NCBI RefSeq assembly: GCF_024372745.1
Contig: NZ_VOTZ01000016.1
Location: 1 to 57,916 of the forward strand
Length of the DNA: 57,916 bases
Direction of reading: 5' to 3'
Source of the DNA: Methanocalculus taiwanensis
GTDB taxonomy: Archaea; Halobacteriota; Methanomicrobia; Methanomicrobiales; Methanocorpusculaceae
Shown: positions 35,795 through 44,626 of the stretch, piece after piece
Layout of the letters: every line of letters starts with the position of its first letter
How positions within the stretch are numbered: the stretch's first letter is position 1
Position numbers and translations under genes: made by a program
The notes under the pieces: model-generated
What the model was told of the DNA's origin: nothing
What the model saw: the letters and a program-made list of their open reading frames with translations, nothing else
Database searches by the model: none

Positions 35795-36240
35795 GTCATT
35801 ATTATGATAGGAGGCTCCAATTGAGCAGGATTCAGCTCTTCAGGATCTCATGTAATAGCTCTCTCTGGCGGTCTCCCGAAGATGCCCGGCTTGGTGGTTC
35901 CATTTCTGGGTTGGATTCTCCAGGTAATGAATCGATGTTTATTTGGTATGCGGGTGTTGAGTGGGTATCTGGCATGATCTGAATCTGATAGCCGGTTTGT
36001 TTGATCTGTGTGGGTGATTGTGCTTAAGGCAGTTTAGGGATGAATGTATGCTGATGGTTGATTGCATATGATCACATCGTTGGAGGTATCGTTCTTCTCT
36101 GGCTATCTTATTTTCTTCATTCCTTGTTTTAGTCTTTCATTTATCAGGCCTTGATGTCTCGTGATAATGGCTGTACATATTTTTGAATGGCCTTTTTGTT
36201 TTACTTTATACGAACATATGGCCCTATAAACTATATAATG

Positions 36241-36429
36241 CTATATGGATCTAAGTTGATATTTTCCATCTTTTATATGGAGATTTCCATCTTTGATGAT
36301 TAATTTCCGATAATCGTGATCCATCCTGGGAGAAGGCTCTATTAGTTTGATTACATTACCTGAATATTCATGAGCTTCAAAATATTCTGCGCAATATTCA
36401 TATCCCAGGAAAACCATTGATACTATCAT
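36241..36429 (-). CDS. Possible small protein, about 62 residues
   Basis: An open frame from ATG 36429 with balanced, acidic-basic composition (EYCAEYFEAHEYSGNV, then an IKDGNLHIKDGK repeat) that looks more protein-like than neighbouring frames. There is no well-spaced ribosome site, and the start overlaps the divergent recombinase ATG by two bases. It may be the remnant of a longer gene cut off by the recombinase. I do not recognise it. Confidence 0.3.
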   Translation of the reverse strand: MIVSMVFLGYEYCAEYFEAHEYSGNVIKLIEPSPRMDHDYRKLIIKDGNLHIKDGKYQLRSI

Positions 36430-37294
36430 GGCTCCCCGGCAGCGCACATTCTCAGTCTGGATTCCCCGGTTTATGAATCACCTGACGATGCGGAATTATT
36501 CTGCAAAAACAATAGATACATACCGCCGGGTGCTGGATGATTTTTCCTCTTATTCTGCCGGAGTACAATGCTCAGATAATCCGGATGTTGATACAGATGG
36601 GTATGAGGTCACCAATTTCATGGCACAGGCATCAGTGGAACGTGGTCTCTCCGCAACAACGATGAACCGCTATCTCTCAACCCTCAGCTCATTTTACAAA
36701 TTTCTGGTCGGTCAGCAGATCATTGAAACAAATCCGGTTCTCGGGGTTGATCGGCCAAAAATAAAGGATCGGGAGTTATTATATCTCAAACATGCTGATG
36801 TCATTGCCCTTCTGGAGAAGATCGAAGATCAACGGGATCGCCTTCTTATCAGGACGATCTATGCAACCGGTGTGCGGGTCTCCGAACTCTGTGGGATTAT
36901 GATCGGGCATATCGATTTTTCCGGGGGGACGATTCGTATACGGGGCAAAGGAGGAAAGATCCGAACGGTCTTCATCGACCCTGATACTCTTGCAACGATC
37001 CGATCTTTCACAGGCGGAAGAGAGGATGGTCCGCTCTTTTCAGGCCATAAGGGTGCCCCTCTCTCTCCCCGGACCGTCCAGCACATATTCCAAAAATATG
37101 CGCCTTCCGGAATAACTCCTCATAAGATTCGCCATAGCTATGCCAGCGAACTCTATCGGCGATCAAGGAACCTCAGGGTTGTGCAGGAGAACCTTGGGCA
37201 TTCGTCTATTCAGACGACTGAGGTATACCTGCATACGGATATTGAAGAACGGCAGAAAGTGTACCTGGAGCATTTCCCCCTTTCAAATGAGTGA
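36428..37294 (+). CDS. xerA: Tyrosine recombinase, XerA/XerC type
   Basis: 288 residues. The N-terminal SAM-like core-binding domain (to about residue 110) begins FMNHLTMRNYSAKTIDTYRR. The catalytic domain carries Arg in ATGVRVSELCG (near residue 143), a Lys in IRGKGGKIR, HKIRHSYASEL (H-x-x-R, near 235), LGHSSIQTTEVYLH with the second His and the nucleophilic Tyr. This set matches archaeal XerA, which resolves chromosome dimers at dif. It lies beside the IS-bearing non-coding region, so a phage or element integrase is an alternative, but the size and lack of nearby attachment repeats favour XerA. Confidence 0.85.
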   Translation: MAPRQRTFSVWIPRFMNHLTMRNYSAKTIDTYRRVLDDFSSYSAGVQCSDNPDVDTDGYEVTNFMAQASVERGLSATTMNRYLSTLSSFYKFLVGQQIIETNPVLGVDRPKIKDRELLYLKHADVIALLEKIEDQRDRLLIRTIYATGVRVSELCGIMIGHIDFSGGTIRIRGKGGKIRTVFIDPDTLATIRSFTGGREDGPLFSGHKGAPLSPRTVQHIFQKYAPSGITPHKIRHSYASELYRRSRNLRVVQENLGHSSIQTTEVYLHTDIEERQKVYLEHFPLSNE

Positions 37295-37376
37295 CTTTCG
37301 TGATCTGCATTCAATAAAAGCTCTTGATTGGGGATTTTTATGTTGATTCGTGGTATAAAAAAAGATTTGATCTCTA

Positions 37377-37559
37377 TTAATCTGAGAGGAGCTTTCCACT
37401 TTTTGCGATATTATCGCGTGGCAGTTCGTGAAATAGAATGGTTATTGCGGACGGCTCAACCCCAAATGTGTCTGTTATGGTTTTTGTGATCTCAGCAGCA
37501 ACTGTCCGCTTCTGCTCAATGGTTTTCCCCTCAGACATCTGAATGGTTATTATTGGCAT
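37377..37559 (-). CDS. 4-oxalocrotonate tautomerase family protein
   Basis: 60 residues starting MPIITIQMSEGKTIEQKR. Pro2, exposed after removal of Met, is the catalytic base of this family, and the length is that of the hexameric 4-OT type. Residues usually seen as Arg at about 11 and 39 are Lys12 and not clear, so substrate cannot be predicted. Single gene. Confidence 0.88.
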   Translation of the reverse strand: MPIITIQMSEGKTIEQKRTVAAEITKTITDTFGVEPSAITILFHELPRDNIAKSGKLLSD

Positions 37560-37613
37560 GTATATGAAAACGACATCAATTCATAAATGTGTTGCCGTTT
37601 TGGCCATGTCTTC

Positions 37614-38732
37614 TCACCATTTCCTGCTTGTTTTACCATCTATGACCCATTTTCTTGTTGCTGACTGGATATATATTCCGAAGAGTGCACAGATGAGGCC
37701 GGCAACCGTAAAGATGATGATGGATTGTACGCCTCCCCCTGCTGTGATTGGAAACTCAGGTACATTACTAATGGATAAGAGATAGCTGCTTGCCCCATAG
37801 ATGATCGTTCCAATTGCTCCGATGAAGAAGGGAATGATCACAATTTTGGAAAGGTTTTCCTGTTCATGCAGGATACAATCAATAATCTTACCTAAAATTG
37901 CAACAACTCCTGCCCCGACGAACCACCAGACCGATCCATAAATGAAGGAAGCGATAAAAAGGAGAACTCCGGCATCCTGTGGATAATAGACGAGCAGGCT
38001 TGTCAGTCCCATAATGATGGCAATGATTGAGATAAGAACTGCTGATATGTATGCAACAAAGCTGAAGCTCCCCTTCTGAAATGACTGCTGAAGACCTGAC
38101 ACGAGGTATCCGAAGAATTCATCAATTCCAAACCCTTTAAAGAGGAGGTATATCCCAACGGCACCGACGACAATAAAAGTGGCAAGATCCGGCCTTCCCC
38201 ATAGGTATGCCGCAGAATAGAGGAGCATTGCAAGGCCAATTGGTACAAGAACTACCCTGGCAATCTTCGGATCATCAAGGAGTTTTTTAATGATGTAATA
38301 GGTGCCTTCGAGATTGGGCATCTGGGCAACGATGACCCTCCTGACGCTCTCGACAGGTATTCTGGACTGGACGATCGGGAGTATGAAGTCATCCTCTGCA
38401 CCATCCGAAACAAGGATGCAGGCAGTTGCATTCGTTTGAGTAATTATCTGTGAAAGGGCGTTAGCTATCCTTCGATCTCCCTCGAGCATATTCATATGGC
38501 TGCCGCCGATGACAGCAACGATTACATCATCGCCTTTTGCTGTCAGCTCATCATACGTTTTTATTGCCTGAAATATCGCGTTTACATCGGAATCTTCAGG
38601 ATCAACCAGCCCAAGACGTTTTGCCGCTTCAAGGCATGCCTCTCTTCCTATTATCGGGCTCTCAATTCCTGCCTTGTATCCGATATCATCATCGCGATCG
38701 ACGCTGAGAATCAGCGTCTTCCTCGTATCCAT
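37614..38732 (-). CDS. DUF373 family membrane protein
   Basis: About 372 residues from ATG 38732 (an ATG at 38744 is also possible). The N-terminal 150 residues are soluble and start MDTRKTLILSVDRDDDIGYKAG, the hallmark of the archaeal DUF373 family; the rest has about six to seven membrane segments. The DRDDD cluster suggests metal or phosphate binding, but no function is known. Alone on its strand. Confidence 0.87.
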   Translation of the reverse strand: MDTRKTLILSVDRDDDIGYKAGIESPIIGREACLEAAKRLGLVDPEDSDVNAIFQAIKTYDELTAKGDDVIVAVIGGSHMNMLEGDRRIANALSQIITQTNATACILVSDGAEDDFILPIVQSRIPVESVRRVIVAQMPNLEGTYYIIKKLLDDPKIARVVLVPIGLAMLLYSAAYLWGRPDLATFIVVGAVGIYLLFKGFGIDEFFGYLVSGLQQSFQKGSFSFVAYISAVLISIIAIIMGLTSLLVYYPQDAGVLLFIASFIYGSVWWFVGAGVVAILGKIIDCILHEQENLSKIVIIPFFIGAIGTIIYGASSYLLSISNVPEFPITAGGGVQSIIIFTVAGLICALFGIYIQSATRKWVIDGKTSRKW

Positions 38733-38918
38733 TACAGAATACATGAACCTATAAGGATAATAAAGTTGTTTTCTCACGATAGGAAACAAAAGACGGGTTT
38801 AAGACTGAATTTTGGTAGTACTGTTACGATTACGCATTTCGAATATCTATGGCCTTGTGGAGTACAACCACATTTTCTGGCATCATGGAGGATGCATACC
38901 TCAGATAGAAAAAAAAGA

Positions 38919-39779
38919 TTAGATGAGTTTTGATCTCTGGAGGAGGAGGAGGTCATCTGTGGTGAGCTTCTCTCCGCTCTTGAATGAGTTGAAGATCTTC
39001 TCAGCTTCCAGTCTGACCGTCTTATTCTCTTTAACTGTTTTAACCTTCTTGGTTTTTGTCCGCATGCCGCTGATGACTTTGTCATAGTCACGCAGCTCTT
39101 TCTGGCATTCGATGAAGGCTTTATGTTCTGCATCTGCTGACTCCTGTGCCTCAACGAATGCACGGTGTTTTGCATCTGCTTCCTCGCGGGATTTATCGGC
39201 TTTTCTGTAGCAGTCAACCATCAGATCGTGGTGAGTCTGTGCAAGTTCTGCGCTCTCGGTCACCTTGATATGAAGATCGGATGCCTGTTTCCGGAGGTCG
39301 CGTGCTTCCTGCAGCTTTGACCGGATCTCTTTGTTCTGCTCAAGTTCGGCTTCCTGCTCACGAACCTGGCTTTTCATATGTTTTATCTTCTCGACGAGTT
39401 CACGCTCTTTGTCGGAGCTCATCGCCTCGGTCTGCTGTTTGAACTCAAGAAACTCAATCTGACGCTGGATGTCTTTAACCTGGCCTTTCTTTATATTGCC
39501 ATGTTCTTTCTTATATTCCTCAAGCTCTTCAAAAAGGACGTTTGCCTGCTCATTCAGGACATTTCGCTGATCTTTCAGATCAGAGACATCTTTGTTGCTT
39601 GAGTCACGAAGCTCTTTGTGCTTTTGTGCTTCTTCTACAAACTGGCGCGTCTGATTGTTCAACTCATTTCTCTCGCGAGCACACTTACTCGCAAGGGCAT
39701 TGAGTTCATTCCTTCGGTTCTTATGCTGTTCAGATTCAGCAAGAATAGTTTTCCTCTTGTCAACGAGATCGTTCAACAT
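38919..39779 (-). CDS. Archaeal coiled-coil protein (COG1340 type)
   Basis: 286 residues, almost wholly coiled coil from about residue 5 to 225 (Lys/Glu/Gln heptads, no Pro), with a basic segment near 245 (RTKTKKVKTVKENK) and a short C-terminal domain ending LLLLQRSKLI. This matches the archaeal COG1340 group of unknown function; it is sometimes misnamed phosphoserine phosphatase. The ATG at 39779 comes two bases after the stop of a 48-codon gene, so it is probably translationally coupled. A structural or nucleoid role is speculation. Confidence 0.82.
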   Translation of the reverse strand: MLNDLVDKRKTILAESEQHKNRRNELNALASKCARERNELNNQTRQFVEEAQKHKELRDSSNKDVSDLKDQRNVLNEQANVLFEELEEYKKEHGNIKKGQVKDIQRQIEFLEFKQQTEAMSSDKERELVEKIKHMKSQVREQEAELEQNKEIRSKLQEARDLRKQASDLHIKVTESAELAQTHHDLMVDCYRKADKSREEADAKHRAFVEAQESADAEHKAFIECQKELRDYDKVISGMRTKTKKVKTVKENKTVRLEAEKIFNSFKSGEKLTTDDLLLLQRSKLI

Positions 39780-39781
39780 GC

Positions 39782-39928
39782 TCAACAATCCTCAAATGTC
39801 GATACGGGTGCCTCTGGCTGGCAGTGTGGGTTATCGTCATAGCACTCATACAGATCATACTGCATAGCGGGTTTTGGATCTGAAAAAACAGACAGCACCT
39901 TGCCCGAGTGCTGATGCGCATAAACCAT
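39782..39928 (-). CDS. 48-residue protein upstream of the coiled-coil gene
   Basis: A short frame, easily missed, starting MVYAHQHSGKVL and ending VSTFEDC. It has a strong Shine-Dalgarno GGAGGT eight bases before the ATG, far better than most genes here, and its TGA is two bases from the ATG of the coiled-coil gene. The product is acidic with three cysteines (29, 36 and 48) and a YDLYECYDDNPHC core, suggesting metal binding or a redox pair. I do not recognise the family. The ribosome site and coupling are the evidence that it is real. Confidence 0.65.
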   Translation of the reverse strand: MVYAHQHSGKVLSVFSDPKPAMQYDLYECYDDNPHCQPEAPVSTFEDC

Positions 39929-40120
39929 CCTGTTCAACCTCCGATACGAAAAGCCATAATATGCTCATTTCCGGGGGCAGAAGTCCATGCCGGATCCAGA
40001 GGCAGTGATACGACTTTCTATAAGTAAAGGTTAAGGTCGTTATTAAATCTATCGCGCTTTCAGAATGTCTGCTAGTGTGGGGCTTCCGGAGGTAAATAGA
40101 AAAGAAAAATTGGTTGTTAT

Positions 40121-41266
40121 TTACATTACCCAGTCAAGCAGACTTCCTGAACGAGCATCTGCTGTTCCTCGCCCAAGGCTCCTTCCCTGTACAACCGGCT
40201 CGTTTCTGGAGCGTGTTGACTGCATTGAAAGGCTTGGAAGACCGCCAAGTATCTGTGGGCTCTGGACGCCGGTCATAATTGCCATTACGCGGACTTTGCC
40301 TTCATAATCGCTCCTGACGCGCGCACCCCAGATCACATCTGCATGCGGATCCAGCTCATAGGTCAGCTGGCTGGCGATCTCTTCTGCATCATGAAGGGTG
40401 AGGTCGCTACCGCCGGTGATATGGATGAGGCACCCTGTTGCTCCGCGATAATCGATGTCAAGCAGTGGATGGTCAAGGCATTCGCGAACGACACTATCTG
40501 CTTTATTCTGTTGCTTGCTCTCGCCGACGAGCATAACGGCAAGGCCTCCCTTGCTCATTGTTGCACGAACATCTGCATAATCGATATTGATGAGCGAAGG
40601 TTCGGTGATGGTTTCGCTGATTCCCTTGACGGTCTCTGAAATGAGCTGATCCATCACTGAGAATGCCTGCCCGAGCGGGAGGTTCGGGACGAAATTCTTC
40701 AACCGGTTATTGTCAAGGACGATCACCGAATCTGCTGCATTCCGGATTGCTTCCAGGCCCTCTTCAGCTTTCAGCATGCGCGCCTTCTCGACCTGGAATG
40801 GGTAGCTCACCATTGCAACAACGATTGCACCCTGCTCTTTTGCAATCTGTGCTACGACTGGTGCAGATCCTGTTCCGGTACCTCCGCCCATTCCGGCGGT
40901 GACAAAGACGAGATCAGCTGACTCCAGGAGGTTTTCAAGAGTGGGCCTTGCCATCTCTGCTGCGCGTCTTCCGACATCCGGGAAGCCTCCTGCTCCAAGA
41001 CCCTTTGTCAGGGATTTGCCGATAAGGACTCTCTTATCGGACTGGACCATGTCAAGATGTTGTTTATCCGTGTTGATTGCAATCGTCTCAGCGCCATTCA
41101 CCTGCATGTGGTGAAGCCGGTTAACTGTGTTATTGCCTGCGCCGCCACACCCGATGATTACAATACGTGGATTGCCAAGCATTTCGTCATCATCAATGAT
41201 CGATGACTTTACACGGTCTTTCTCAAGTTCAGCGTGTTTTAAAGCTTCATTTATGATTGTCTGCAT
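40121..41266 (-). CDS. ftsZ: Cell division protein FtsZ
   Basis: 381 residues. A 50-residue N-terminal extension, typical of archaeal FtsZ, precedes [17 protein letters not shown] (near 52). The tubulin signature [16 protein letters not shown] is near residue 125 and the T7 catalytic loop [15 protein letters not shown] near residue 230. The GTPase polymerises into the division ring. The gene follows a ribbon-helix-helix gene by 15 bases and probably shares its promoter. Confidence 0.97.
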   Translation of the reverse strand: MQTIINEALKHAELEKDRVKSSIIDDDEMLGNPRIVIIGCGGAGNNTVNRLHHMQVNGAETIAINTDKQHLDMVQSDKRVLIGKSLTKGLGAGGFPDVGRRAAEMARPTLENLLESADLVFVTAGMGGGTGTGSAPVVAQIAKEQGAIVVAMVSYPFQVEKARMLKAEEGLEAIRNAADSVIVLDNNRLKNFVPNLPLGQAFSVMDQLISETVKGISETITEPSLINIDYADVRATMSKGGLAVMLVGESKQQNKADSVVRECLDHPLLDIDYRGATGCLIHITGGSDLTLHDAEEIASQLTYELDPHADVIWGARVRSDYEGKVRVMAIMTGVQSPQILGGLPSLSMQSTRSRNEPVVQGRSLGRGTADARSGSLLDWVM

Positions 41267-41281
41267 ACTACAACCCCTCTA

Positions 41282-41461
41282 TTAAATTTTTAAAGACGTG
41301 ACCTGATCGCTCTCCCGAATTACCCGATCTCCGTGTCTGGATACAAGTTCCCGTACTGCATATCGCACCGCTTCAGATACTGTAGGGAATTCACCGGCCG
41401 CTACCAGTCTCTCCAGCATCTCGACCTGTTGTCTTGGTAATCGGATTGTGATCCTGTCCAT
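41282..41461 (-). CDS. Ribbon-helix-helix (CopG/NikR-like) DNA-binding protein
   Basis: 59 residues from ATG 41461, with an AGGAG site five bases before it. MDRITIRLPRQQVEMLERLV is the DNA-binding beta strand and first helix, and FPTVSEAVRYAVRELV is the second helix. The position directly ahead of ftsZ suggests joint expression, and palindromic sites in its own leader suggest autoregulation. Confidence 0.88.
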   Translation of the reverse strand: MDRITIRLPRQQVEMLERLVAAGEFPTVSEAVRYAVRELVSRHGDRVIRESDQVTSLKI

Positions 41462-41470
41462 TTTCACTCC

Positions 41471-41512
41471 TGTCAGACAAATGTCATACTTTAATTCGCT
41501 AATTGTCAGACA
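41471..41512 (-). promoter_or_regulatory. Paired TGTCAGACA palindromes, putative operator
   Basis: The 9-base palindrome TGTCAGACA occurs twice, at 41471-41479 and 41504-41512, centres 33 bases (about three helical turns) apart, just before the RHH gene. A further inverted repeat TCTGAT ... ATCAGA lies at 41528-41546. RHH proteins bind short tandem palindromes as dimers of dimers, so the spacing fits an autorepressor controlling RHH-ftsZ. All sites lie downstream of the probable transcription start. Confidence 0.6.
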
Positions 41513-41568
41513 TTAAGCGTACAATCGTCTGATCTAACTAATCAGATGAATGTAGATATATCCTTAAT

Positions 41569-41578
41569 GTATATATAG
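41569..41578 (-). promoter_or_regulatory. TATA box of the RHH-ftsZ operon
   Basis: On the minus strand CTATATATAC is preceded by a BRE-like CGTAAG. It predicts a start near 41545 and an untranslated leader of about 85 bases that contains the repeated palindromes. Confidence 0.55.
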
Positions 41579-41719
41579 CTTACGAATTATCATGAAATTC
41601 ATTTCATTCAGCCCTTTCAGAACCCTTTTATTCAGATCAATGCAAAATTAATTGAGTATGAATCAACCTGCTTTCTTTGAAAATTCCTGTCACATCATCT
41701 CTTCAGGGTGGCTGGTCAT

Positions 41720-42727
41720 ATGAAGATCAAACGTATGCCAAAGAGGCAGATGCATGGTGGAATAATCAGGAAGCTGCGTAAACAGAAGTCTCGGAATGGG
41801 ATACTTGACTTCAGTGCCAGTATGAATCCCTTCCCCCCGCATGTTGAATGGAGGCCTGAGGACTGCGACCTTGGCGATTATCCCGATGATACCTACTCTG
41901 ATCTGAAAGAAGCGATAGGATCGGTCTATTCAAGAGATCCAGATGAGATCACGGTTGGAAACGGCTCTGTGGAACTCATCCGGATATTTGCACAGGTGAT
42001 GGCACCACCCGGCACAACTGCATTTATTGAAAGATCTACATTTGGGGAGTATGCGCAATCGGTCCGCCTTGCCGGCGGGTCGGTGACGGACAATCCTCAT
42101 GAAAGAGTTAATATCAGGTACCTATGCAATCCAAACAATCCGACAGGGACACTCCTCACAAAGCACGTGATTGTGAATCTGCTGGACACATGCAGAGAAG
42201 AAGGTTCATCACTCTTTCTCGATGAGGCATTTATTGATCTCTCTGATCCAAAAGAGAGTCTGGTGAATCACCGGGATCCTGATCTCTTTATTCTCAGGTC
42301 GCTTACAAAGGCATTCTCTGTTCCGGGAATCAGGTTTGGCTTTGGATTTGGTGATCCCGAGCTTATCGAGGCGATCGAGCTGACGCGTCCCCCCTGGACT
42401 GTAAACAGGTATGCAGAGATTTATACAATCGAGGCTATCAGGCACATTCCTGATCTTGAAGAATCACGCAGGAAGATTGCAATAGAACGTGATTTTCTCA
42501 CCAAGTCAATTCGCTCAATCGGACTTGCACCCCACTCTTCGTCAGCAAACTATATTCTTATTGATGCTGGAATGAATTCCTCCGATCTTACGTCCGCCCT
42601 CTTGAATGAGGGTATCCTTGTCAGGGACTGTCGATCATTTGGTCTTCCTGAATCAATACGGGTTGCAGTAAGATCACATGAGGAGAACAGGATTCTCATT
42701 GAGGCTTTATCGATATGCGCGCCTTAA
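41720..42727 (+). CDS. cobD: Threonine-phosphate decarboxylase-like aminotransferase (CobD/HisC family)
   Basis: 335 residues of the class I/II PLP fold. RYLCNPNNPTGTLL is near residue 136, LFLDEAFIDLSD near residue 166, and the PLP lysine is in SLTKAFSVPGIRFGFG near residue 195. HisC and CobD share these motifs; the four-codon overlap with cobY favours CobD, which makes aminopropanol phosphate for cobalamin. HisC activity cannot be ruled out because no other hisC is in the window. The start at 41720 has GGTGG upstream; a GTG at 41708 is in frame. Confidence 0.78.
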   Translation: MKIKRMPKRQMHGGIIRKLRKQKSRNGILDFSASMNPFPPHVEWRPEDCDLGDYPDDTYSDLKEAIGSVYSRDPDEITVGNGSVELIRIFAQVMAPPGTTAFIERSTFGEYAQSVRLAGGSVTDNPHERVNIRYLCNPNNPTGTLLTKHVIVNLLDTCREEGSSLFLDEAFIDLSDPKESLVNHRDPDLFILRSLTKAFSVPGIRFGFGFGDPELIEAIELTRPPWTVNRYAEIYTIEAIRHIPDLEESRRKIAIERDFLTKSIRSIGLAPHSSSANYILIDAGMNSSDLTSALLNEGILVRDCRSFGLPESIRVAVRSHEENRILIEALSICAP

Positions 42728-43362
42728 TTATGGCAGGCGGTGAGGGATCCCGCCTTGGTATGGGGGAAAAGCCACTTGTCAGGATCGCCGGGAGACCGAT
42801 GATCGAGTGGGTTATCGATGCATTTTTGGAAGCTGATATTGATCCGATTGTCGTAACATCGATGAAAACACCCTACACAAAAAACTGGTGCAGGGCAAAC
42901 CAGATCACATTTGTATCCACCGATGGAGAGGGGTATCTGAATGATCTTGCCCGGGCAGTGATGCTCCTTGAAGAAGATGGTGCGATCTTTATCTCCGTAT
43001 CTGACATACCCTGCCTTCGCGCCGATACAATCCGCGCGGTGATGGATGCCTACATCGAGTCCAAATTGCCAGCCTGTTCAACATGGATCCCTGTTTCTTT
43101 CTGTGATCATTTTGGGACAGAACCACGGTACCAGGCAACTATTGAAGGCGTACCGGCAAGCCCGGCCGGGCTCAATATCCTGTATGGTTCATGTATCCAT
43201 GAAGAGCAGCCTGAACTCCAGCTTCTCCTCAATGAACCCGGGCTTGTCTTCAACGTAAATACCAGATCTGAACTTGAAAAGCTTGAAACGCATTTCCATT
43301 CTCTCATGAAAGATTCGCATCAGGCCCACAATACCCCTGATGAATCGTCAGAATGCATATAA
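42715..43362 (+). CDS. cobY: Adenosylcobinamide-phosphate guanylyltransferase
   Basis: 215 residues of the nucleotidyltransferase fold. MAGGEGSRLGMGEKPLVRIAG near the N-terminus (residues 6-26) binds GTP, and SVSDIPCLRADTI holds the metal Asp. In archaea CobY replaces bacterial CobU for assembling the lower loop of cobalamin. A MobA-type role is possible, but the neighbour supports CobY. Cobalamin is needed for the methyl transfer steps of methanogenesis. Confidence 0.82.
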   Translation: MRALIMAGGEGSRLGMGEKPLVRIAGRPMIEWVIDAFLEADIDPIVVTSMKTPYTKNWCRANQITFVSTDGEGYLNDLARAVMLLEEDGAIFISVSDIPCLRADTIRAVMDAYIESKLPACSTWIPVSFCDHFGTEPRYQATIEGVPASPAGLNILYGSCIHEEQPELQLLLNEPGLVFNVNTRSELEKLETHFHSLMKDSHQAHNTPDESSECI

Positions 43363-43384
43363 CGACCACTGCTGACTATTATAT

Positions 43385-44611
43385 ATGAACCATTCGCGGG
43401 AGATTGAGGTAGAGGGTCATATAATTGATTCGGGAATAATGACCCGCGTATTTGACCGCATCATGGATATGGGAGGAGACTTTGAGATCCTCATGTTTGA
43501 TGTCGGGAAGAAGAAGGCCGATCCAAGCTATGCCAGGCTCCGTGTATCTGCTGCCACAGAAGAAAAACTCGATTTAATAACAAGTGAGCTACATCGCCTT
43601 GGTGTTCGGCTGATCGAGGCAGAAAATGTCCGGCTCGTTCCCGCAGAAGCCGACCGTGTAATCCCAAAGGGATTCTACTCAACAACCAATCATCCGACAT
43701 CTGTCCGGTACAACGATGAATGGATTCCTGTTGAGAATATTGAGATGGATGTGTTAATCGTCGTTGATATGGAATCTTCGCGTGCTTTCTGTACTCCGCT
43801 TTCAAAATTACGGAAAGGAGATTACGTGGTGATCGGCGAAGGGGGTGTCCGGGTGAGCTACCCTGAAAGACCCAGGGAGATCGGCATGTTTGAGTTTATG
43901 CATGGACAGGTTTCATCCGAGCGTCCCAGTGAGACGATCGTCAGAAAGATTGCAGAAGAGCTACTCAAAGTAAAATCCCTTGGCCTGAAGGTTGCCATCG
44001 TCGGTGGCCCTGCGATTATCCATACCGGGGCAGGAGATGCCCTCGCCGCCCTCATAAGGGAAGGATATATCGACATTCTCTTCAGTGGAAATGCCCTTGC
44101 CACACATGACATAGAATATAATATCTTTGGGACATCACTTGGAATGAATCTTAAAACCGGTGATCTCGTCACAGGCGGCCACAAGCATCATCTCTACGCC
44201 ATCAGTGAAGTGATGCGTGCAGGCTCGATTGCAGCAGCCGTTGAATCCGGCGTAATAACCGGAGGTATAATGTACGAGTGCGTCAAAGCCGGTATCCCGT
44301 ATGTCCTTGCCGGATCGATCAGGGATGATGGGCCGCTCCCCGATGTGATAACAGATGTCGTGACAGCACAGGATGCGATCCGGGCGCATCTTGGGGATTG
44401 CGGAATGGTGCTGATGATCGGAACGCTCCTTCATTCAGTTGCGGTTGGGAACTGCCTGCCCTCCTATGTGAAGACCATCTGTGTCGATATTAATCCCGCG
44501 TCGGTGACAAAACTGATGGATCGCGGTACCAGCCAGGCGATAGGTGTCGTATCAGATGCAGGGACATTCATTCCTGCTCTCCATGCAGCACTCCAGCAAA
44601 AAAAGAAATAA
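43385..44611 (+). CDS. Archaeal ornithine cyclodeaminase (LOR/SDH family, TIGR00300)
   Basis: 408 residues. The first 100 residues are the LOR/SDH-type N-terminal domain (REIEVEGHIIDSGIMTRVFD). The rest is a dinucleotide-binding domain with VAIVGGPAIIHTGAGDAL near residue 200 and GHKHHLYAISEVMRAGSI near residue 260. The archaeal group TIGR00300 has been shown in Methanococcus to convert ornithine to proline and ammonia with NAD. That explains proline synthesis where the usual genes are missing. Confidence 0.85.
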   Translation: MNHSREIEVEGHIIDSGIMTRVFDRIMDMGGDFEILMFDVGKKKADPSYARLRVSAATEEKLDLITSELHRLGVRLIEAENVRLVPAEADRVIPKGFYSTTNHPTSVRYNDEWIPVENIEMDVLIVVDMESSRAFCTPLSKLRKGDYVVIGEGGVRVSYPERPREIGMFEFMHGQVSSERPSETIVRKIAEELLKVKSLGLKVAIVGGPAIIHTGAGDALAALIREGYIDILFSGNALATHDIEYNIFGTSLGMNLKTGDLVTGGHKHHLYAISEVMRAGSIAAAVESGVITGGIMYECVKAGIPYVLAGSIRDDGPLPDVITDVVTAQDAIRAHLGDCGMVLMIGTLLHSVAVGNCLPSYVKTICVDINPASVTKLMDRGTSQAIGVVSDAGTFIPALHAALQQKKK

Positions 44612-44626
44612 TTCAATAAAAATTTC

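Larger units (their letters stand above)
34201..36427. other. 2.2-kb region without a convincing gene
   Basis: All frames are broken or of improbable composition; the longest open frame (35015-35446, plus) is Cys/Trp/Gly-rich and looks like chance. What it holds: a G/T-rich stretch near 34380-34480; a small hairpin around 34767-34792 (ACGAG ... CTCGT); a GC-rich block 34800-34950; a TATA-like TTTATAAG near 34990; the palindrome CCAGCCGGCTGG at 35174-35185; a 22-bp tandem repeat at 35564-35607; a hairpin at 35751-35794; and strongly AT-rich sequence from 36050 onwards. It may be decayed mobile DNA between the IS element and the recombinase gene. Confidence 0.6.
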
